Source: Candidatus Wallbacteria bacterium
GTDB taxonomy: Bacteria; Muiribacteriota; JAQTZZ01
Length of the DNA: 28,718 nt
NCBI GenBank assembly: GCA_028711905.1
Contig: JAQTRI010000003.1
Location: forward strand, 1 to 28,718
Reading direction: 5' to 3'
Below the pieces are notes generated by a model. That model was not told the DNA's origin, did no database searches, and saw only the letters and a program-made list of their open reading frames with translations. The translations under genes and the position numbers were made by a program. This document shows, in pieces, positions 1 to 7,616 of this stretch. Numbering within the stretch: position 1 is the stretch's first letter; each line of letters begins with the position of its first letter.

Positions 1-717
1 TCCGAAAAGGACCTTGATCTCCCGGAAGGTAAAGCATTTTCCAACAGGATTGTCCAGACCATCGTAAAGGCGGACGAATTCCTCCGCGTTGCCGGCCTGG
101 AAAATGTTTTCCCGCCCCCTTCCTCTCACATTGAATATCCTGCCCACCAACCTCAGCAGGGGACTTAAAAACCCAAAATTGCGAAGTACCCAGTTGCGAT
201 GATACAATGAAATGGAAATTGTCCCTCCAGGAGACAGCACCCGGTAGATCTCGCTGATCGCTTTAGCGATGTCCGGCGTGTGGTGCAGCACACCGTGGCA
301 GTTGATATGCATGAAGCAACCGGTTTTAAAAGGCAGATTTTCGGCGTTCAGATTGCACAGAGGCGCTGAATAAGAGTAAACCTGTGAGCGAAGGTCGGCA
401 AGTTTGAGAGATGCGAGAGAGATGTCTCCGCCGAAGAGATTTTTGCGATGATGGCGCGCGAAGAAATCAAGCCAGAATCCGATTCCACACCCGAGATCGA
501 GCACTTTCCCGGCTTCAGGGGTCAGAGCGATGATTTCATCCAGCAGGTTACTGGAGCTGATCTGATCCGTGATCACACGATTATGGTGGTCGAAGAATTC
601 CTTTGAGCCTGGAGTGAATTGAGATTCGCCGGTAAACAGTGGGTGACTGTTCCAGAACCGCTTGACCTGTTCGATTCTGGAAATGCCGCTGTTTTCGTTC
701 ATAATTCCGTTTATCAT
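1..717 (-). CDS. Class I SAM-dependent methyltransferase, C-terminus cut by window edge
   Basis: The protein reads leftwards off the window, and 239 codons are visible. A Rossmann methyltransferase core is clear: the SAM-binding motif VLDLGCGIG lies at about residues 72-80, an acidic GGDIS strand end at 96-100, and a GVLHHTPD motif IV region at 142-149, followed by VLSPGG. These are the hallmarks of Methyltransf_11/25-type enzymes. The acceptor cannot be read from the sequence. The neighbours are a glycosyltransferase and a flippase, so a glycan or lipid-linked sugar acceptor is inferred. The ATG at 717 has an AGG nine bases upstream; in-frame ATGs at 735 and 702 are alternatives. The gene starts 29 nt after the glycosyltransferase stop and is probably co-transcribed with it. 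Confidence 0.85.
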   Translation of the reverse strand, partial: MINGIMNENSGISRIEQVKRFWNSHPLFTGESQFTPGSKEFFDHHNRVITDQISSSNLLDEIIALTPEAGKVLDLGCGIGFWLDFFARHHRKNLFGGDISLASLKLADLRSQVYSYSAPLCNLNAENLPFKTGCFMHINCHGVLHHTPDIAKAISEIYRVLSPGGTISISLYHRNWVLRNFGFLSPLLRLVGRIFNVRGRGRENIFQAGNAEEFVRLYDGLDNPVGKCFTFREIKVLFG

Positions 718-746
718 GTACTCAGACCTGACCATGCGCGAGCCTG

Positions 747-1541
747 TTACAGCCTCTGTCCGCGGTACAGACTTTTCCATCCCCCCCATGGCCAGTGATA
801 AAGCAGAGCCAGAGTAAAATAGCCGAAAGTGGTGATGGAGGTCACCATTTTGGAATTGCTCAGTTTTTGGTTGTATTTCAGAACGAAAGGCACTTCGGAG
901 AATCTAGCCCCCAGAATCATCAGCTTGACAATTTTTTCCAGGGTGCAGGTAAAACCCAGGCCTTTGAGTTGAATGAAATTGTTGCCGAAGACCGCGATCG
1001 CTTTTTTGATGACTGACGCCCGGTAAGCTCTGAACCCGCAGGAATATTCGTTGATTCCCCGGATCGGGAAGCAGAGCTTCATGAATTTGTTGGCCAGCCA
1101 GGAGATGAGTTTCCTGTATGTGCTGACGCCTTTCTGACCGCCGCCAGGTTGAAACCTCGATGCGATCACTACATCAAAACCCTGTTCCAGTTTTTCGATC
1201 ATGGACCTTATGAACACGGGCTCGTGGGTGTCATCGCAGTCGAGCCTGACGATGAAATCATCATTGGTGGACAGCTCGGCGGCTTTTTCGAACAGGTCGC
1301 GTGAGGTTTCCCCGAGCCCCCTGTTGTAAATATGCGTAATAACTGTGAGCGGCATTTTCTGCTGATAGCGCAAGAGAATTTCCCCTGTCTGATCAGAGCT
1401 TCCGTCATTGCAGACGATGACATGACACTTTTGCCGGCACTCATCGCTGAAAGCGGACGCGATTTTCGGCAGAAGCCGGTCAAGGGACTTTTCTTCATTG
1501 TATGCCGGGAGAAGGATGTAAACCGCAGACTCTGTTTTCAT
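747..1541 (-). CDS. Family 2 glycosyltransferase (dolichyl-phosphate-mannose-synthase-like)
   Basis: This 264-residue inverting GT-A glycosyltransferase transfers a nucleotide-activated sugar, probably to a lipid carrier or glycan. Visible motifs are LLPAYNEE at residues 10-17, VIVCNDGSSD at 41-50 (nucleotide binding) and the DxD-type metal site DCDD at 101-104. The C-terminus has one hydrophobic stretch near FGYFTLALLYHW, perhaps membrane-associated. The frame is open further upstream to a GTG at 1607, but I chose the ATG at 1541 because a promoter (-35 TTGCCG, 17 nt, -10 TATACT) ends 6 nt before it and no Shine-Dalgarno sequence is present, which predicts a leaderless message. It lies between two methyltransferase genes in a surface-glycan cluster. 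Sugar and acceptor are unknown. Confidence 0.88.
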   Translation of the reverse strand: MKTESAVYILLPAYNEEKSLDRLLPKIASAFSDECRQKCHVIVCNDGSSDQTGEILLRYQQKMPLTVITHIYNRGLGETSRDLFEKAAELSTNDDFIVRLDCDDTHEPVFIRSMIEKLEQGFDVVIASRFQPGGGQKGVSTYRKLISWLANKFMKLCFPIRGINEYSCGFRAYRASVIKKAIAVFGNNFIQLKGLGFTCTLEKIVKLMILGARFSEVPFVLKYNQKLSNSKMVTSITTFGYFTLALLYHWPWGGWKSLYRGQRL

Positions 1542-1547
1542 GGAGAC

Positions 1548-1576
1548 AGTATAATTCAATTCATGATGATCGGCAA
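1548..1576 (-). promoter_or_regulatory. Sigma70-like promoter of the glycosyltransferase, leaderless geometry
   Basis: On the minus strand TTGCCG (1576-1571) and TATACT (1553-1548) are separated by exactly 17 nt. Only 6 nt separate the -10 element from the ATG at 1541, so transcription should start at or next to the start codon. No Shine-Dalgarno sequence precedes that ATG. Confidence 0.55.
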
Positions 1577-1629
1577 ATTCCCGGAGATTCCGCAGGAATG
1601 GTGGCACAATTTCGGCGTGTGACCTCTGT

Positions 1630-2325
1630 TTAGAGGTTTTTTACTGCGGCTATACCGATGTAATCAGCTGTTTTAACTGTAAGGGGGCAGGCTGAAAGGA
1701 TTTTCTCCAACGGTTTCAGGCGATGGGAGAATTTGATGAAAGACAGTCCGTGGATGCTGAACCGCAGATGCTCAAGCCAGAGGATCAGGCAGGCTGGGTG
1801 AGGGAACCATTTGTGGTCTAATGCCCCCTGAAACTGGGCCAGGAATGCAGGGCTCAGCCTTCCGCGCTGGAGAAAGTATGATACAAGTTTTCTCATGCTC
1901 AGGGGGTTGGGACAGGTGATCAGCAGGCTCCCCCCTGGACGGAGGATTCTCCAGATTTCTGCAACTGCTGCATGAGGATCATCGAGATGTTCCAGTACTT
2001 CAAGCAGCAGTACAGCATCGAATTTCCTGTCCGGGAAACCACTCTGATAGATCGAACGCAGGCGGTAATCCACCTGGTAATCCTTGGAAAAGCGCTCAAA
2101 GCTTTCATGCGCCATGAATTTTTCCAGGAGCGAGGAATTGGTGTCGATTCCGGTGACCGAGCAACCTGAGCCGATCTTTTTTACGAGATTCATGTGAAAA
2201 TCAGGAAAATCAGAGCCAAGAAAACCGACATCAAGAATCTTTTCCGGCACAGCGGACCTGATCCACTTGAGAGTGAATTCCATTCTGGAAGGATGGTATT
2301 CAAAGGCCACTGCAGGTCGATGCAA
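1630..2325 (-). CDS. Class I SAM-dependent methyltransferase
   Basis: The protein is about 231 residues. The core reads KILDVGF at about 29-35 with an unusual glycine loop (GFLGSDF instead of GxGxG), a GIDTNS acidic strand at 59-64, then LLLEVLEHLDDP and RILRPGGSLLITCPNP. It belongs to the Methyltransf_11 type; the substrate is unknown. I chose a TTG start at 2325 because AGGAG sits five bases upstream and a promoter ends about 29 nt before it. An ATG at 2355 and a TTG at 2382 extend the frame, but they lie in or before that promoter and have no Shine-Dalgarno sequence. The stop codon is inside a weak 5-bp hairpin (1623-1636). It is flanked by the flippase and glycosyltransferase genes, so a role in glycan modification is inferred. 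Confidence 0.83.
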   Translation of the reverse strand: MHRPAVAFEYHPSRMEFTLKWIRSAVPEKILDVGFLGSDFPDFHMNLVKKIGSGCSVTGIDTNSSLLEKFMAHESFERFSKDYQVDYRLRSIYQSGFPDRKFDAVLLLEVLEHLDDPHAAVAEIWRILRPGGSLLITCPNPLSMRKLVSYFLQRGRLSPAFLAQFQGALDHKWFPHPACLILWLEHLRFSIHGLSFIKFSHRLKPLEKILSACPLTVKTADYIGIAAVKNL

Positions 2326-2353
2326 TGGATCTCCTCGGGAAGGTATTTCATGC

Positions 2354-2382
2354 ATGATACTGTCCGGCGCGGGTTTTGGCAA
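2354..2382 (-). promoter_or_regulatory. Sigma70-like promoter of the second methyltransferase
   Basis: On the minus strand TTGCCA (2382-2377) and TATCAT (2359-2354) are separated by 17 nt. The expected transcription start near 2347 leaves about 22 nt of leader that contains the AGGAG serving the TTG start at 2325. The site lies in the short gap after the flippase stop codon. Confidence 0.5.
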
Positions 2383-2402
2383 GTGCCGGTAAAGGCGGAA
2401 TG

Positions 2403-3704
2403 TTAAGGGTTTTTATTGATGGTTTCCAGAGAGCTTTCCTGCCGGATGGCCTTGTGAATCAGATAGACACCTATGAACGGAGTGCACAGAAAGAAGATGA
2501 TGCTGGAACAGACAACCCCATACGAAAGAAACATCGGCACAAAAATCAGCATCAGGCCTGTTCTGAGAAATGTGCAGAGATTGGAAAAAATCAGGTATTC
2601 CTTCATTTTTTTGTGCACAAGGAGAATGCCCGGGAAAATCATGCTCCCCTGCCCGAAAGAAATGTAGGCGAACAGCATGATCTGGGAAATGATCAGGGAT
2701 TCCCTGTATGACTCAGGGAAAAGCAGTTTTCCGACAAGCGGGTACAGCAGATTGACTATCAGAGCGGATGCGATTGAGAGCAGGTACAGCACAGCAACCC
2801 GGAGTCTGATCTTCTGCCAGTTTTCCTGAAGGCTGTCGAAGGAGCAGAACATGATTCTGATGACTGACGCGATGTTTTTCTGAAAGATTTTCACAAGCCT
2901 GATGATGATCTGGGCTGCGGAATAAATGGCGACTTCCTGATAACCGCCGAAATGTTTCAGAAGCAGTTTATCCACTTCAGCTAAGGATTCGCACAGTACG
3001 CTTCCAAGCGAAATCTTCAGGCCGTAGCCAACCGCTCCTCCGGTTTCCGTGTTTGTGAAAAACTCTTTTTTCCTGACTGTAATCACATACACAGCTGTGT
3101 TGAAGATTGAAGGAACCACTAAGATGGCTGCGATATACAGCAGAGCGTTTTCGCTTCTGGTGAGCAGAATAAGGGCGATTACTGTTGTGTGCTGCAGCAG
3201 GGCGCGGAGCGAGAAAAAAAAACCTACGGATGAAAACATTTTTTTCCCGGAGTAACAGGAATATGCGGTTGGAAAAACAAAGTAAGGAATGTAAAGAACA
3301 GCCGCCAGAACCGCAGCTGCGCATTGATTAAAGTTTCTCAGGTGGTAAAAGTATGCTCCGGTCGCAAAAAGAAGAGTGATGCCGGCAAGAGAAAACCTGA
3401 TCTGCATGGCTACCGCTTTCCCGAATTCACCGTACTTTTTCCGGGCAAAATCCTGTTCCAGAGCGATTGAGATTCCCTGAGCTGAAAAAATCGCCAGCAG
3501 AGGAAGAAAAGCCTGAAAATACTTGAACTGCCCAAATGTTCTGGCGGAGATCAGGGATAGAAACATGAAGTTGGATACAGCCGCTAAGATGGATGTTACG
3601 ATGTTGGAAGTAATCACAGGTGAGGCTTTTCTGACAAGAAAAGTTGCTGTTTTAATTATTTCCTGAAACACAGGCAGGTCCTTTTTTACATTGGGGATCA
3701 TCAT
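2403..3704 (-). CDS. Polysaccharide flippase, Wzx/MATE-like membrane protein
   Basis: This protein of about 433 residues is strongly hydrophobic, with some 12 predicted membrane segments. It begins with a short cytoplasmic N-terminus and the segment IVTSILAAVSNFMFLSLIS, as in lipopolysaccharide flippases of the MOP superfamily. Such proteins move undecaprenyl-linked oligosaccharides across the inner membrane. Its position next to a glycosyltransferase and methyltransferases supports that role. Three consecutive candidate starts (GTG 3707, ATG 3704, ATG 3701) have only a weak GGTG before them, so the exact start is uncertain. A perfect 9-bp inverted repeat (3715-3757) lies just upstream, and a promoter is visible at 3858-3886. 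Confidence 0.85.
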   Translation of the reverse strand: MMIPNVKKDLPVFQEIIKTATFLVRKASPVITSNIVTSILAAVSNFMFLSLISARTFGQFKYFQAFLPLLAIFSAQGISIALEQDFARKKYGEFGKAVAMQIRFSLAGITLLFATGAYFYHLRNFNQCAAAVLAAVLYIPYFVFPTAYSCYSGKKMFSSVGFFFSLRALLQHTTVIALILLTRSENALLYIAAILVVPSIFNTAVYVITVRKKEFFTNTETGGAVGYGLKISLGSVLCESLAEVDKLLLKHFGGYQEVAIYSAAQIIIRLVKIFQKNIASVIRIMFCSFDSLQENWQKIRLRVAVLYLLSIASALIVNLLYPLVGKLLFPESYRESLIISQIMLFAYISFGQGSMIFPGILLVHKKMKEYLIFSNLCTFLRTGLMLIFVPMFLSYGVVCSSIIFFLCTPFIGVYLIHKAIRQESSLETINKNP

Positions 3705-3714
3705 CACACCAGCT

Positions 3715-3757
3715 GCAGTCCGGGAGTATTTATCGCTGTGGAATTATTCCGGACTGC
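3715..3757. repeat. Perfect 9-bp inverted repeat just upstream of the flippase start
   Basis: GCAGTCCGG (3715-3723) and CCGGACTGC (3749-3757) are perfect complements around a 25-nt loop that holds a smaller GGAAT-A-ATTCC palindrome. The repeat lies in the leader transcribed from the promoter at 3858-3886 and ends about 10 nt before the start codon. It could be an RNA hairpin affecting initiation or an operator. No T-run follows, so it is not a classical terminator. Confidence 0.5.
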
Positions 3758-3857
3758 GACTTATTGAGCTTTTACCTGGCCAAAGAAGTTTCATCAGTGC
3801 TGAAAATGACCAAACCATGGGCACTTCTCTGGGCAGATAAAGATCAATAATCAATGC

Positions 3858-3886
3858 AGTATAGTTTTTTTTTATTCATTCGGCAA
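3858..3886 (-). promoter_or_regulatory. Sigma70-like promoter of the flippase
   Basis: On the minus strand TTGCCG (3886-3881) and TATACT (3863-3858) are separated by a 17-nt A-rich spacer. The predicted leader to the flippase start is about 145 nt and contains the inverted repeat at 3715-3757. The same hexamer pair and spacing occurs at the glycosyltransferase promoter. Confidence 0.55.
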
Positions 3887-3974
3887 GGAGGAATGCAATG
3901 GTTTCACGAGTTCTGGTAAACTGATGATGCCATGGCGCTGACTTGAGAGGAAGTCTTAACATGTGGAGGATGAA

Positions 3975-4736
3975 ATGCCCGATCCCGGGTGCGAGGATTA
4001 CAAACTCAGGTTGCAGGAAGATTGTTACGCTCAACCGTATCATTACTTTGTTGACCTGAACGGCTGTTCCCTGCACAGATATCTTTCCTGGGGGCTTGAA
4101 TACTGGAGTGTCGTGAAAACTATGAAGGAAATCATAGGGGAACTCCGGTTTTCCACTTTGCTCGATGCCGGCTGTGGAGACGGTTACCTCCTGAATCATA
4201 TCGCCTGCGAGCATCCGGATAGAGAATATACAGGAGCGGACATTTCGGACAGGGCGGTCAGATTCGCCGAGGCCTTCCGAAGTTCCCCAAACATCAGGTT
4301 TTTATGTAAAAACATTGCAGATTACGAGGAAAGCGCTGATATTGTAACCCTGATGGAAGTGCTGGAGCATATTCCACCAAGAGACACCCCTGATTTTATT
4401 CAATCAATTTCCCGGATCCTTAAAAAGAACGGCCTGTTTATCGTCAGTGTACCAACGCAAAATGTTCCCCTGAACCGCAAACATTTCAGACACTTTGACG
4501 CGGATTCTCTGGCGCGCGCTGTCGGTCCTGATTTTGCCGTTGAAAAGACGGTTCATGTTTTCGACTTTTCTTCTCCGGCTGTCCGTCTATGCACGAGCCT
4601 GCTCAGAAACAGGATGTTCGTTTTGGATTCAACTGTTTTGCGGAGACGGGTGTTCCGTTTTATCGATCGGTTCCATCGTGTCACTGACAGTTCCAGATCG
4701 GCGCATCTGATCACTGTTTTCAGGAAAGAAGTGTGA
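3975..4736 (+). CDS. Class I SAM-dependent methyltransferase
   Basis: This 253-residue protein has the SAM-binding motif LLDAGCGDG at residues 62-70, the acidic GADIS at 87-91, and VTLMEVLEHIPP at 124-135, followed by RILKKNG and VSVPT. It is a Methyltransf_11/23-type enzyme; motif I and the EVLEH motif resemble UbiG-like and glycan O-methyltransferases, but the acceptor cannot be read. The frame is open from a GTG at 3963, yet GGAGG at 3966-3970 sits four to five bases before the ATG at 3975, which fixes that start. It diverges from the flippase and precedes the FecR-domain genes by 161 nt. The C-terminal third (FDFSSPAVRLCTSLL onward) is less conserved in type and may recognise the substrate. 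Confidence 0.85.
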   Translation: MPDPGCEDYKLRLQEDCYAQPYHYFVDLNGCSLHRYLSWGLEYWSVVKTMKEIIGELRFSTLLDAGCGDGYLLNHIACEHPDREYTGADISDRAVRFAEAFRSSPNIRFLCKNIADYEESADIVTLMEVLEHIPPRDTPDFIQSISRILKKNGLFIVSVPTQNVPLNRKHFRHFDADSLARAVGPDFAVEKTVHVFDFSSPAVRLCTSLLRNRMFVLDSTVLRRRVFRFIDRFHRVTDSSRSAHLITVFRKEV

Positions 4737-4858
4737 AAGCAACAGATTCTGCGGCTTAAAAAAATGGGCAGGTGAAATTCATGACATACAGTGAGGTTTT
4801 ACCCTGAGCAAAGCCGGAAAAAACATTTTTGCAAAAGGCTCCAGTTCAGCGAAGTTTT

Positions 4859-4887
4859 TTGGTAAACTACCCGAATCATTCCATAAA
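4859..4887 (+). promoter_or_regulatory. Possible promoter of the FecR-domain gene pair
   Basis: TTGGTA (4859-4864) and CATAAA (4882-4887) are 17 nt apart. The -10 match is modest, and the element overlaps the AAAGGA that could serve as Shine-Dalgarno for the ATG at 4898, so the two readings exclude each other in part. This is a weak call. Confidence 0.25.
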
Positions 4888-4897
4888 GGATGACGGT

Positions 4898-5224
4898 ATG
4901 GTTTCAGGAAAAAAGGTGTTATCTGCATCTCTTTTTGCGCTTCTTTTCGCGCTTTCACATAATGCTGCTGCGCAAGACGAATTCTCTGAAAACTCCTTTA
5001 TCCGTGCTCTTGCCGGTGATGTTACTGTTCAGAAACCCGGTACTGTCTGGGGCCAGGCACAAATGGGTCTTGAACTGGCAATCGGGGATTCAGTCCGGAC
5101 AGGAGCTGACGGTCGCGCCGAGATTTTTCTGGCCGGTACAGCGATCATCAAGATTAATCAGAACACTGAATTTCAAATCCCGCAGGACAATTACAACAGC
5201 CAAAAGCGTGTTAGCCTGATTTAA
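4898..5224 (+). CDS. Exported FecR-domain protein, N-terminal part before an in-frame TAA
   Basis: These 108 residues start at an ATG with AAAGGA seven bases upstream. A signal peptide is clear: VSGKK, then a hydrophobic run SASLFALLFALS ending NAAA before QDEF. The first half of a FecR domain follows, with RALAGDVTVQ, IGDSVRTGADGRAEIFLAG and IIKINQNTEFQI. Reading stops at TAA 5222-5224 in the middle of the domain. The same frame continues without a break as the next entry, and the intact paralogue at 5998 reads straight through with an arginine codon (CGG) here. I infer one gene of about 366 residues carrying a nonsense codon. FecR-type domains are known in iron-signalling regulators and in bacterial exported proteins of unknown role; this one has no cytoplasmic regulator segment. 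Confidence 0.75.
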   Translation: MVSGKKVLSASLFALLFALSHNAAAQDEFSENSFIRALAGDVTVQKPGTVWGQAQMGLELAIGDSVRTGADGRAEIFLAGTAIIKINQNTEFQIPQDNYNSQKRVSLI

Positions 5225-5998
5225 ATGCTCAAGGGTGTTCTCTGGGCGCGGGCGAAAAAGGATGACGATTCTCTGAAAGTGGCAACTCCCAATGCGATCT
5301 GCGGAGTCCGGGGAACCGAGTTTCTTATTGATTTATCCGGAGATGAGATGAACCTGATGGTGGCTGAAGGGGCTGTGGCTTTTGTCCCGCTGATCAAGGG
5401 TTTAACTCCTAGGGCTACGCTGGTGGAAGCAGGCAGGGCTTTTTCATTCAATGCCAGGAAGATGACCGCTGAACTGGAAAAAGCGGCTAAAAACATTGGC
5501 GACAAATTGAAGCAGAGTGGGCTCGGGCCAGGCGGAAAAATCGATTTCAGCAATCTGCTCGATTTGAGCAAGCAGGGACAGAACATCGGTCAAGAATTGG
5601 AAAAACTGGGAAACAAGTTGAGCGAGGGTCTGGAAACTGGGGTTTCCGGCCTGGCTGACTACGCTGATCAGATGGCTTCCGGTATGGCCGGCGAATTGTT
5701 CAAACAGGTTCTGGGTCAGAGCATGGTGCAGGGTGTTCTGGAACCGCTGACGGAAAAAAGTTTCAGCTCATCAGGGATTGTTGTGCGCGATGTCAGCGAG
5801 CACATGGACAAGATCGGCAAAGGATTCGAGACCGGAAATTTCGACACATGGAAGTATTTCCAGAAAGGCAAGAAGGTTCCGGAAAAGCCACAGGCAAAGC
5901 CCAAGGGGAAATCCGGTGAGAAGTCCGGTAATAAAAAGACCGGGCAGGACGATAGCAACCAGTGGGTTAAGGATGTGCTGAAAAAAGGAGGGTTTTGA
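5225..5998 (+). CDS. FecR-domain protein, C-terminal part after the in-frame TAA
   Basis: These 257 residues begin at the ATG directly after the TAA (TAA-ATG) with no Shine-Dalgarno sequence. The second half of the FecR domain is intact: LKGVLWARAKKDDDSL, ICGVRGTEF and LMVAEGAVAFVP, all closely matching the paralogue that follows. Next comes a long amphipathic helical region (about residues 75-190) and a basic, lysine/proline-rich tail with repeated KPKGKSGEKSG-like residues. On its own this part has no signal peptide and would be cytoplasmic with half a domain. Reinitiation, readthrough, pseudogenisation and sequencing error all remain possible. Absence of any other lesion argues for a recent change or an error. 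The stop TGA overlaps the next gene's ATG. Confidence 0.7.
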   Translation: MLKGVLWARAKKDDDSLKVATPNAICGVRGTEFLIDLSGDEMNLMVAEGAVAFVPLIKGLTPRATLVEAGRAFSFNARKMTAELEKAAKNIGDKLKQSGLGPGGKIDFSNLLDLSKQGQNIGQELEKLGNKLSEGLETGVSGLADYADQMASGMAGELFKQVLGQSMVQGVLEPLTEKSFSSSGIVVRDVSEHMDKIGKGFETGNFDTWKYFQKGKKVPEKPQAKPKGKSGEKSGNKKTGQDDSNQWVKDVLKKGGF

Positions 5999-6939
5999 TG
6001 CTGTGTGTTGTTGCCCGGTTAAGGGTGAGAATTATTATTTTGGCATTTTTTGCGTTGATTCAGCTTGTGTCAGCGGATCAGAAAGACACAAGCTCTTTTC
6101 AATTCATCTCCGGGCAGGTGAGCATCATCCGTGGCGATAAGGTTATCCAGCCGGAAAGCGGCACTGAACTTCTGATCGGGGACGAGGTCCGTACTGGTCC
6201 GGACGGTTATGCTAAAATCATTCTGGCATGGTCGGGGATTATCAAGGTCAGGCCCGACACTTCATTTATCATACCTGAGACCAGCAATCAGCCGCAAAGG
6301 ATATCTTTTATCCGGATGCTCAAGGGTATTCTCTGGGCCAGGGCCAGAAAAGATGATGACTCGCTCCGCATTTCAACATCACACGCGATTTGCGGAGTGA
6401 GAGGGACAGAGTTCATTGTCGCTGTTGAGAGTGATTCTGTCTGCCGTCTGAAAGTGGCAGAGGGAGAGGTGGCATTTGTCCCTGTAGTGGAGGGAATGGT
6501 TCCCAAAGCTCTGATGGTGCGCGCCGGGCAGCAGATCCGGCTGGATGTCATGAAACTTGCCGGAGCGGTCGAAGAACAGATGGAGGGAGCGGCCAACAAG
6601 GCCGCGGATGGCCTTCTCCGGATGGGGTCAGATGCAGAGGAGCAACTGCTTGATGTGGGTCAGAAGGTCGAGGAAAAGTTGATGGAATGGGGGGAAAAAG
6701 CTGAAGCCAACCTGGTGCGCATCGGCAGGAAGATTGGCGACAAAGCTATGTCAATGGCGGAAAAAGCTGAGAACCGCGCCAGGACCATTATGCCCTCTGT
6801 GCTGGATGAAGCTTTGGCCGCATCACTGGATGAAGGGCTTTACGACACATGGCACACTTGCGATTTCAGCAGTGCCGGGATTACATTCAGCGCTGTTTCC
6901 GCACTGCAGGATCCGGAGTTTCAGGAATTCCGGCAGTGA
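5998..6939 (+). CDS. Exported FecR-domain protein, intact paralogue
   Basis: This 313-residue protein starts at an ATG that overlaps the upstream TGA, with AAGGAGGG five bases before it, so it is translationally coupled. The signal peptide is basic (ARLRVR) followed by IIILAFFALIQLVSA. The FecR domain covers about residues 30-165 (GDEVRTGPDGYAKIILAW, MLKGILWARARKDDDSL, ICGVRGTEF, LKVAEGEVAFVP). Residues from about 180 to 265 form an alanine/glutamate-rich amphipathic helix with repeats such as EEKLMEWGEKAEANL, possibly a coiled coil. The tail LYDTWHTCDFSSAG resembles segments of the first copy in a different order. It likely acts in the periplasm or at the cell surface; no partner is known. 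A TGATGCATCA palindrome overlaps the stop codon. Confidence 0.82.
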   Translation: MLCVVARLRVRIIILAFFALIQLVSADQKDTSSFQFISGQVSIIRGDKVIQPESGTELLIGDEVRTGPDGYAKIILAWSGIIKVRPDTSFIIPETSNQPQRISFIRMLKGILWARARKDDDSLRISTSHAICGVRGTEFIVAVESDSVCRLKVAEGEVAFVPVVEGMVPKALMVRAGQQIRLDVMKLAGAVEEQMEGAANKAADGLLRMGSDAEEQLLDVGQKVEEKLMEWGEKAEANLVRIGRKIGDKAMSMAEKAENRARTIMPSVLDEALAASLDEGLYDTWHTCDFSSAGITFSAVSALQDPEFQEFRQ

Positions 6940-6975
6940 TGCATCAGGGAAAACTGGGACTTGTCCGCCCCTTAC

Positions 6976-7587
6976 CTACGCGAATAGCCCTTTTTTCATG
7001 ATCCTGAGTATTTCGTTGATTTTCGCCGGATCTTTTTTCCCGATAAACTGCTCGGCTCCGCTGTTGATCCTGACCGCATAAGGCTTGAGTTTCATAACAT
7101 TTTCAAGGTTGTCTAAGGAGATCCTTCCTGAAATAGTGGCGTGTGGGCATGATTTCATCGACTGCCCGGCTTCCATCCACAGATGAATCCTGTTACCGGC
7201 GTTTTTTTCCCGATGCACGATGCAGAATTCGGGCAGGGCGATACCCCAGCCTCCTGCAGCAGCCTGACCGGGTTTCAGCCGGATCAGCCGGATAATATTG
7301 CAGTTGATGCGGCGATAAGAGTTGGTGTCTTCACATCCCGAGAGTCTGACAGCTGTCAGGCGGCATTGCCTTTGCACGGACTTCAGTTTATCCATTGGAA
7401 TGTCTGCGAATTCACCGATGATGGAAAATGTGTGCGGGAGCTGCATTGAGATTTCCGAGGCCTTGTCAGGGGAGAGCTGCCTGGGATCATTGTAGAAAAT
7501 GAAGCTGATCCCATCAACTCCCGCATCAAGGCAGGTCAAGGCATCGTTCAGATTGGTGATCCCGGCGATTATCAGTCTGGGGACCAT
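6976..7587 (-). CDS. TrpF-like (phosphoribosylanthranilate isomerase fold) protein lacking catalytic residues
   Basis: The 203-residue protein matches the TrpF family at both ends: IIAGITNLNDALTCLDAG corresponds to the family's KICGxTxxxDA strand-1 motif, and INSGAEQFIGKKDPAKI to the VSSGVExxxGxKD phosphate-binding end. The catalytic cysteine of KICG is alanine here (A8), no aspartate is visible where the catalytic acid LLD is expected (IHLWME), and the glycine-rich GGSGxTFDW loop is missing. Normal isomerase activity is therefore unlikely, and no trp genes lie nearby. It is the last gene of the decarboxylase operon, 29 nt after the 538-residue protein. A regulatory or altered enzymatic role is possible, but I cannot assign one. 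The ATG at 7587 has AGG thirteen bases upstream, which is weak. Confidence 0.65.
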   Translation of the reverse strand: MVPRLIIAGITNLNDALTCLDAGVDGISFIFYNDPRQLSPDKASEISMQLPHTFSIIGEFADIPMDKLKSVQRQCRLTAVRLSGCEDTNSYRRINCNIIRLIRLKPGQAAAGGWGIALPEFCIVHREKNAGNRIHLWMEAGQSMKSCPHATISGRISLDNLENVMKLKPYAVRINSGAEQFIGKKDPAKINEILRIMKKGLFA

Positions 7588-7616
7588 TTATCAGCTTTTA
7601 CCTGTCAAAAAGCTCA

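Noticed and set aside
1621..1640. CCTCT-GTTT-AGAGG-TTTTTT on the plus strand as an intrinsic terminator
   Set aside because: No plus-strand gene precedes it, the stem is only 5 bp, and on the coding (minus) strand the T-run is on the wrong side.
4829..4897. Extension of the first FecR-domain protein to a TTG at 4829
   Set aside because: The ATG at 4898 has a Shine-Dalgarno sequence and directly starts a clean signal peptide; the extension would bury it.
5222..5224. TAA as evidence of an alternative genetic code
   Set aside because: TAA ends several other genes in the window (for example ferredoxin and the glycosyltransferase), so it is a normal stop here.
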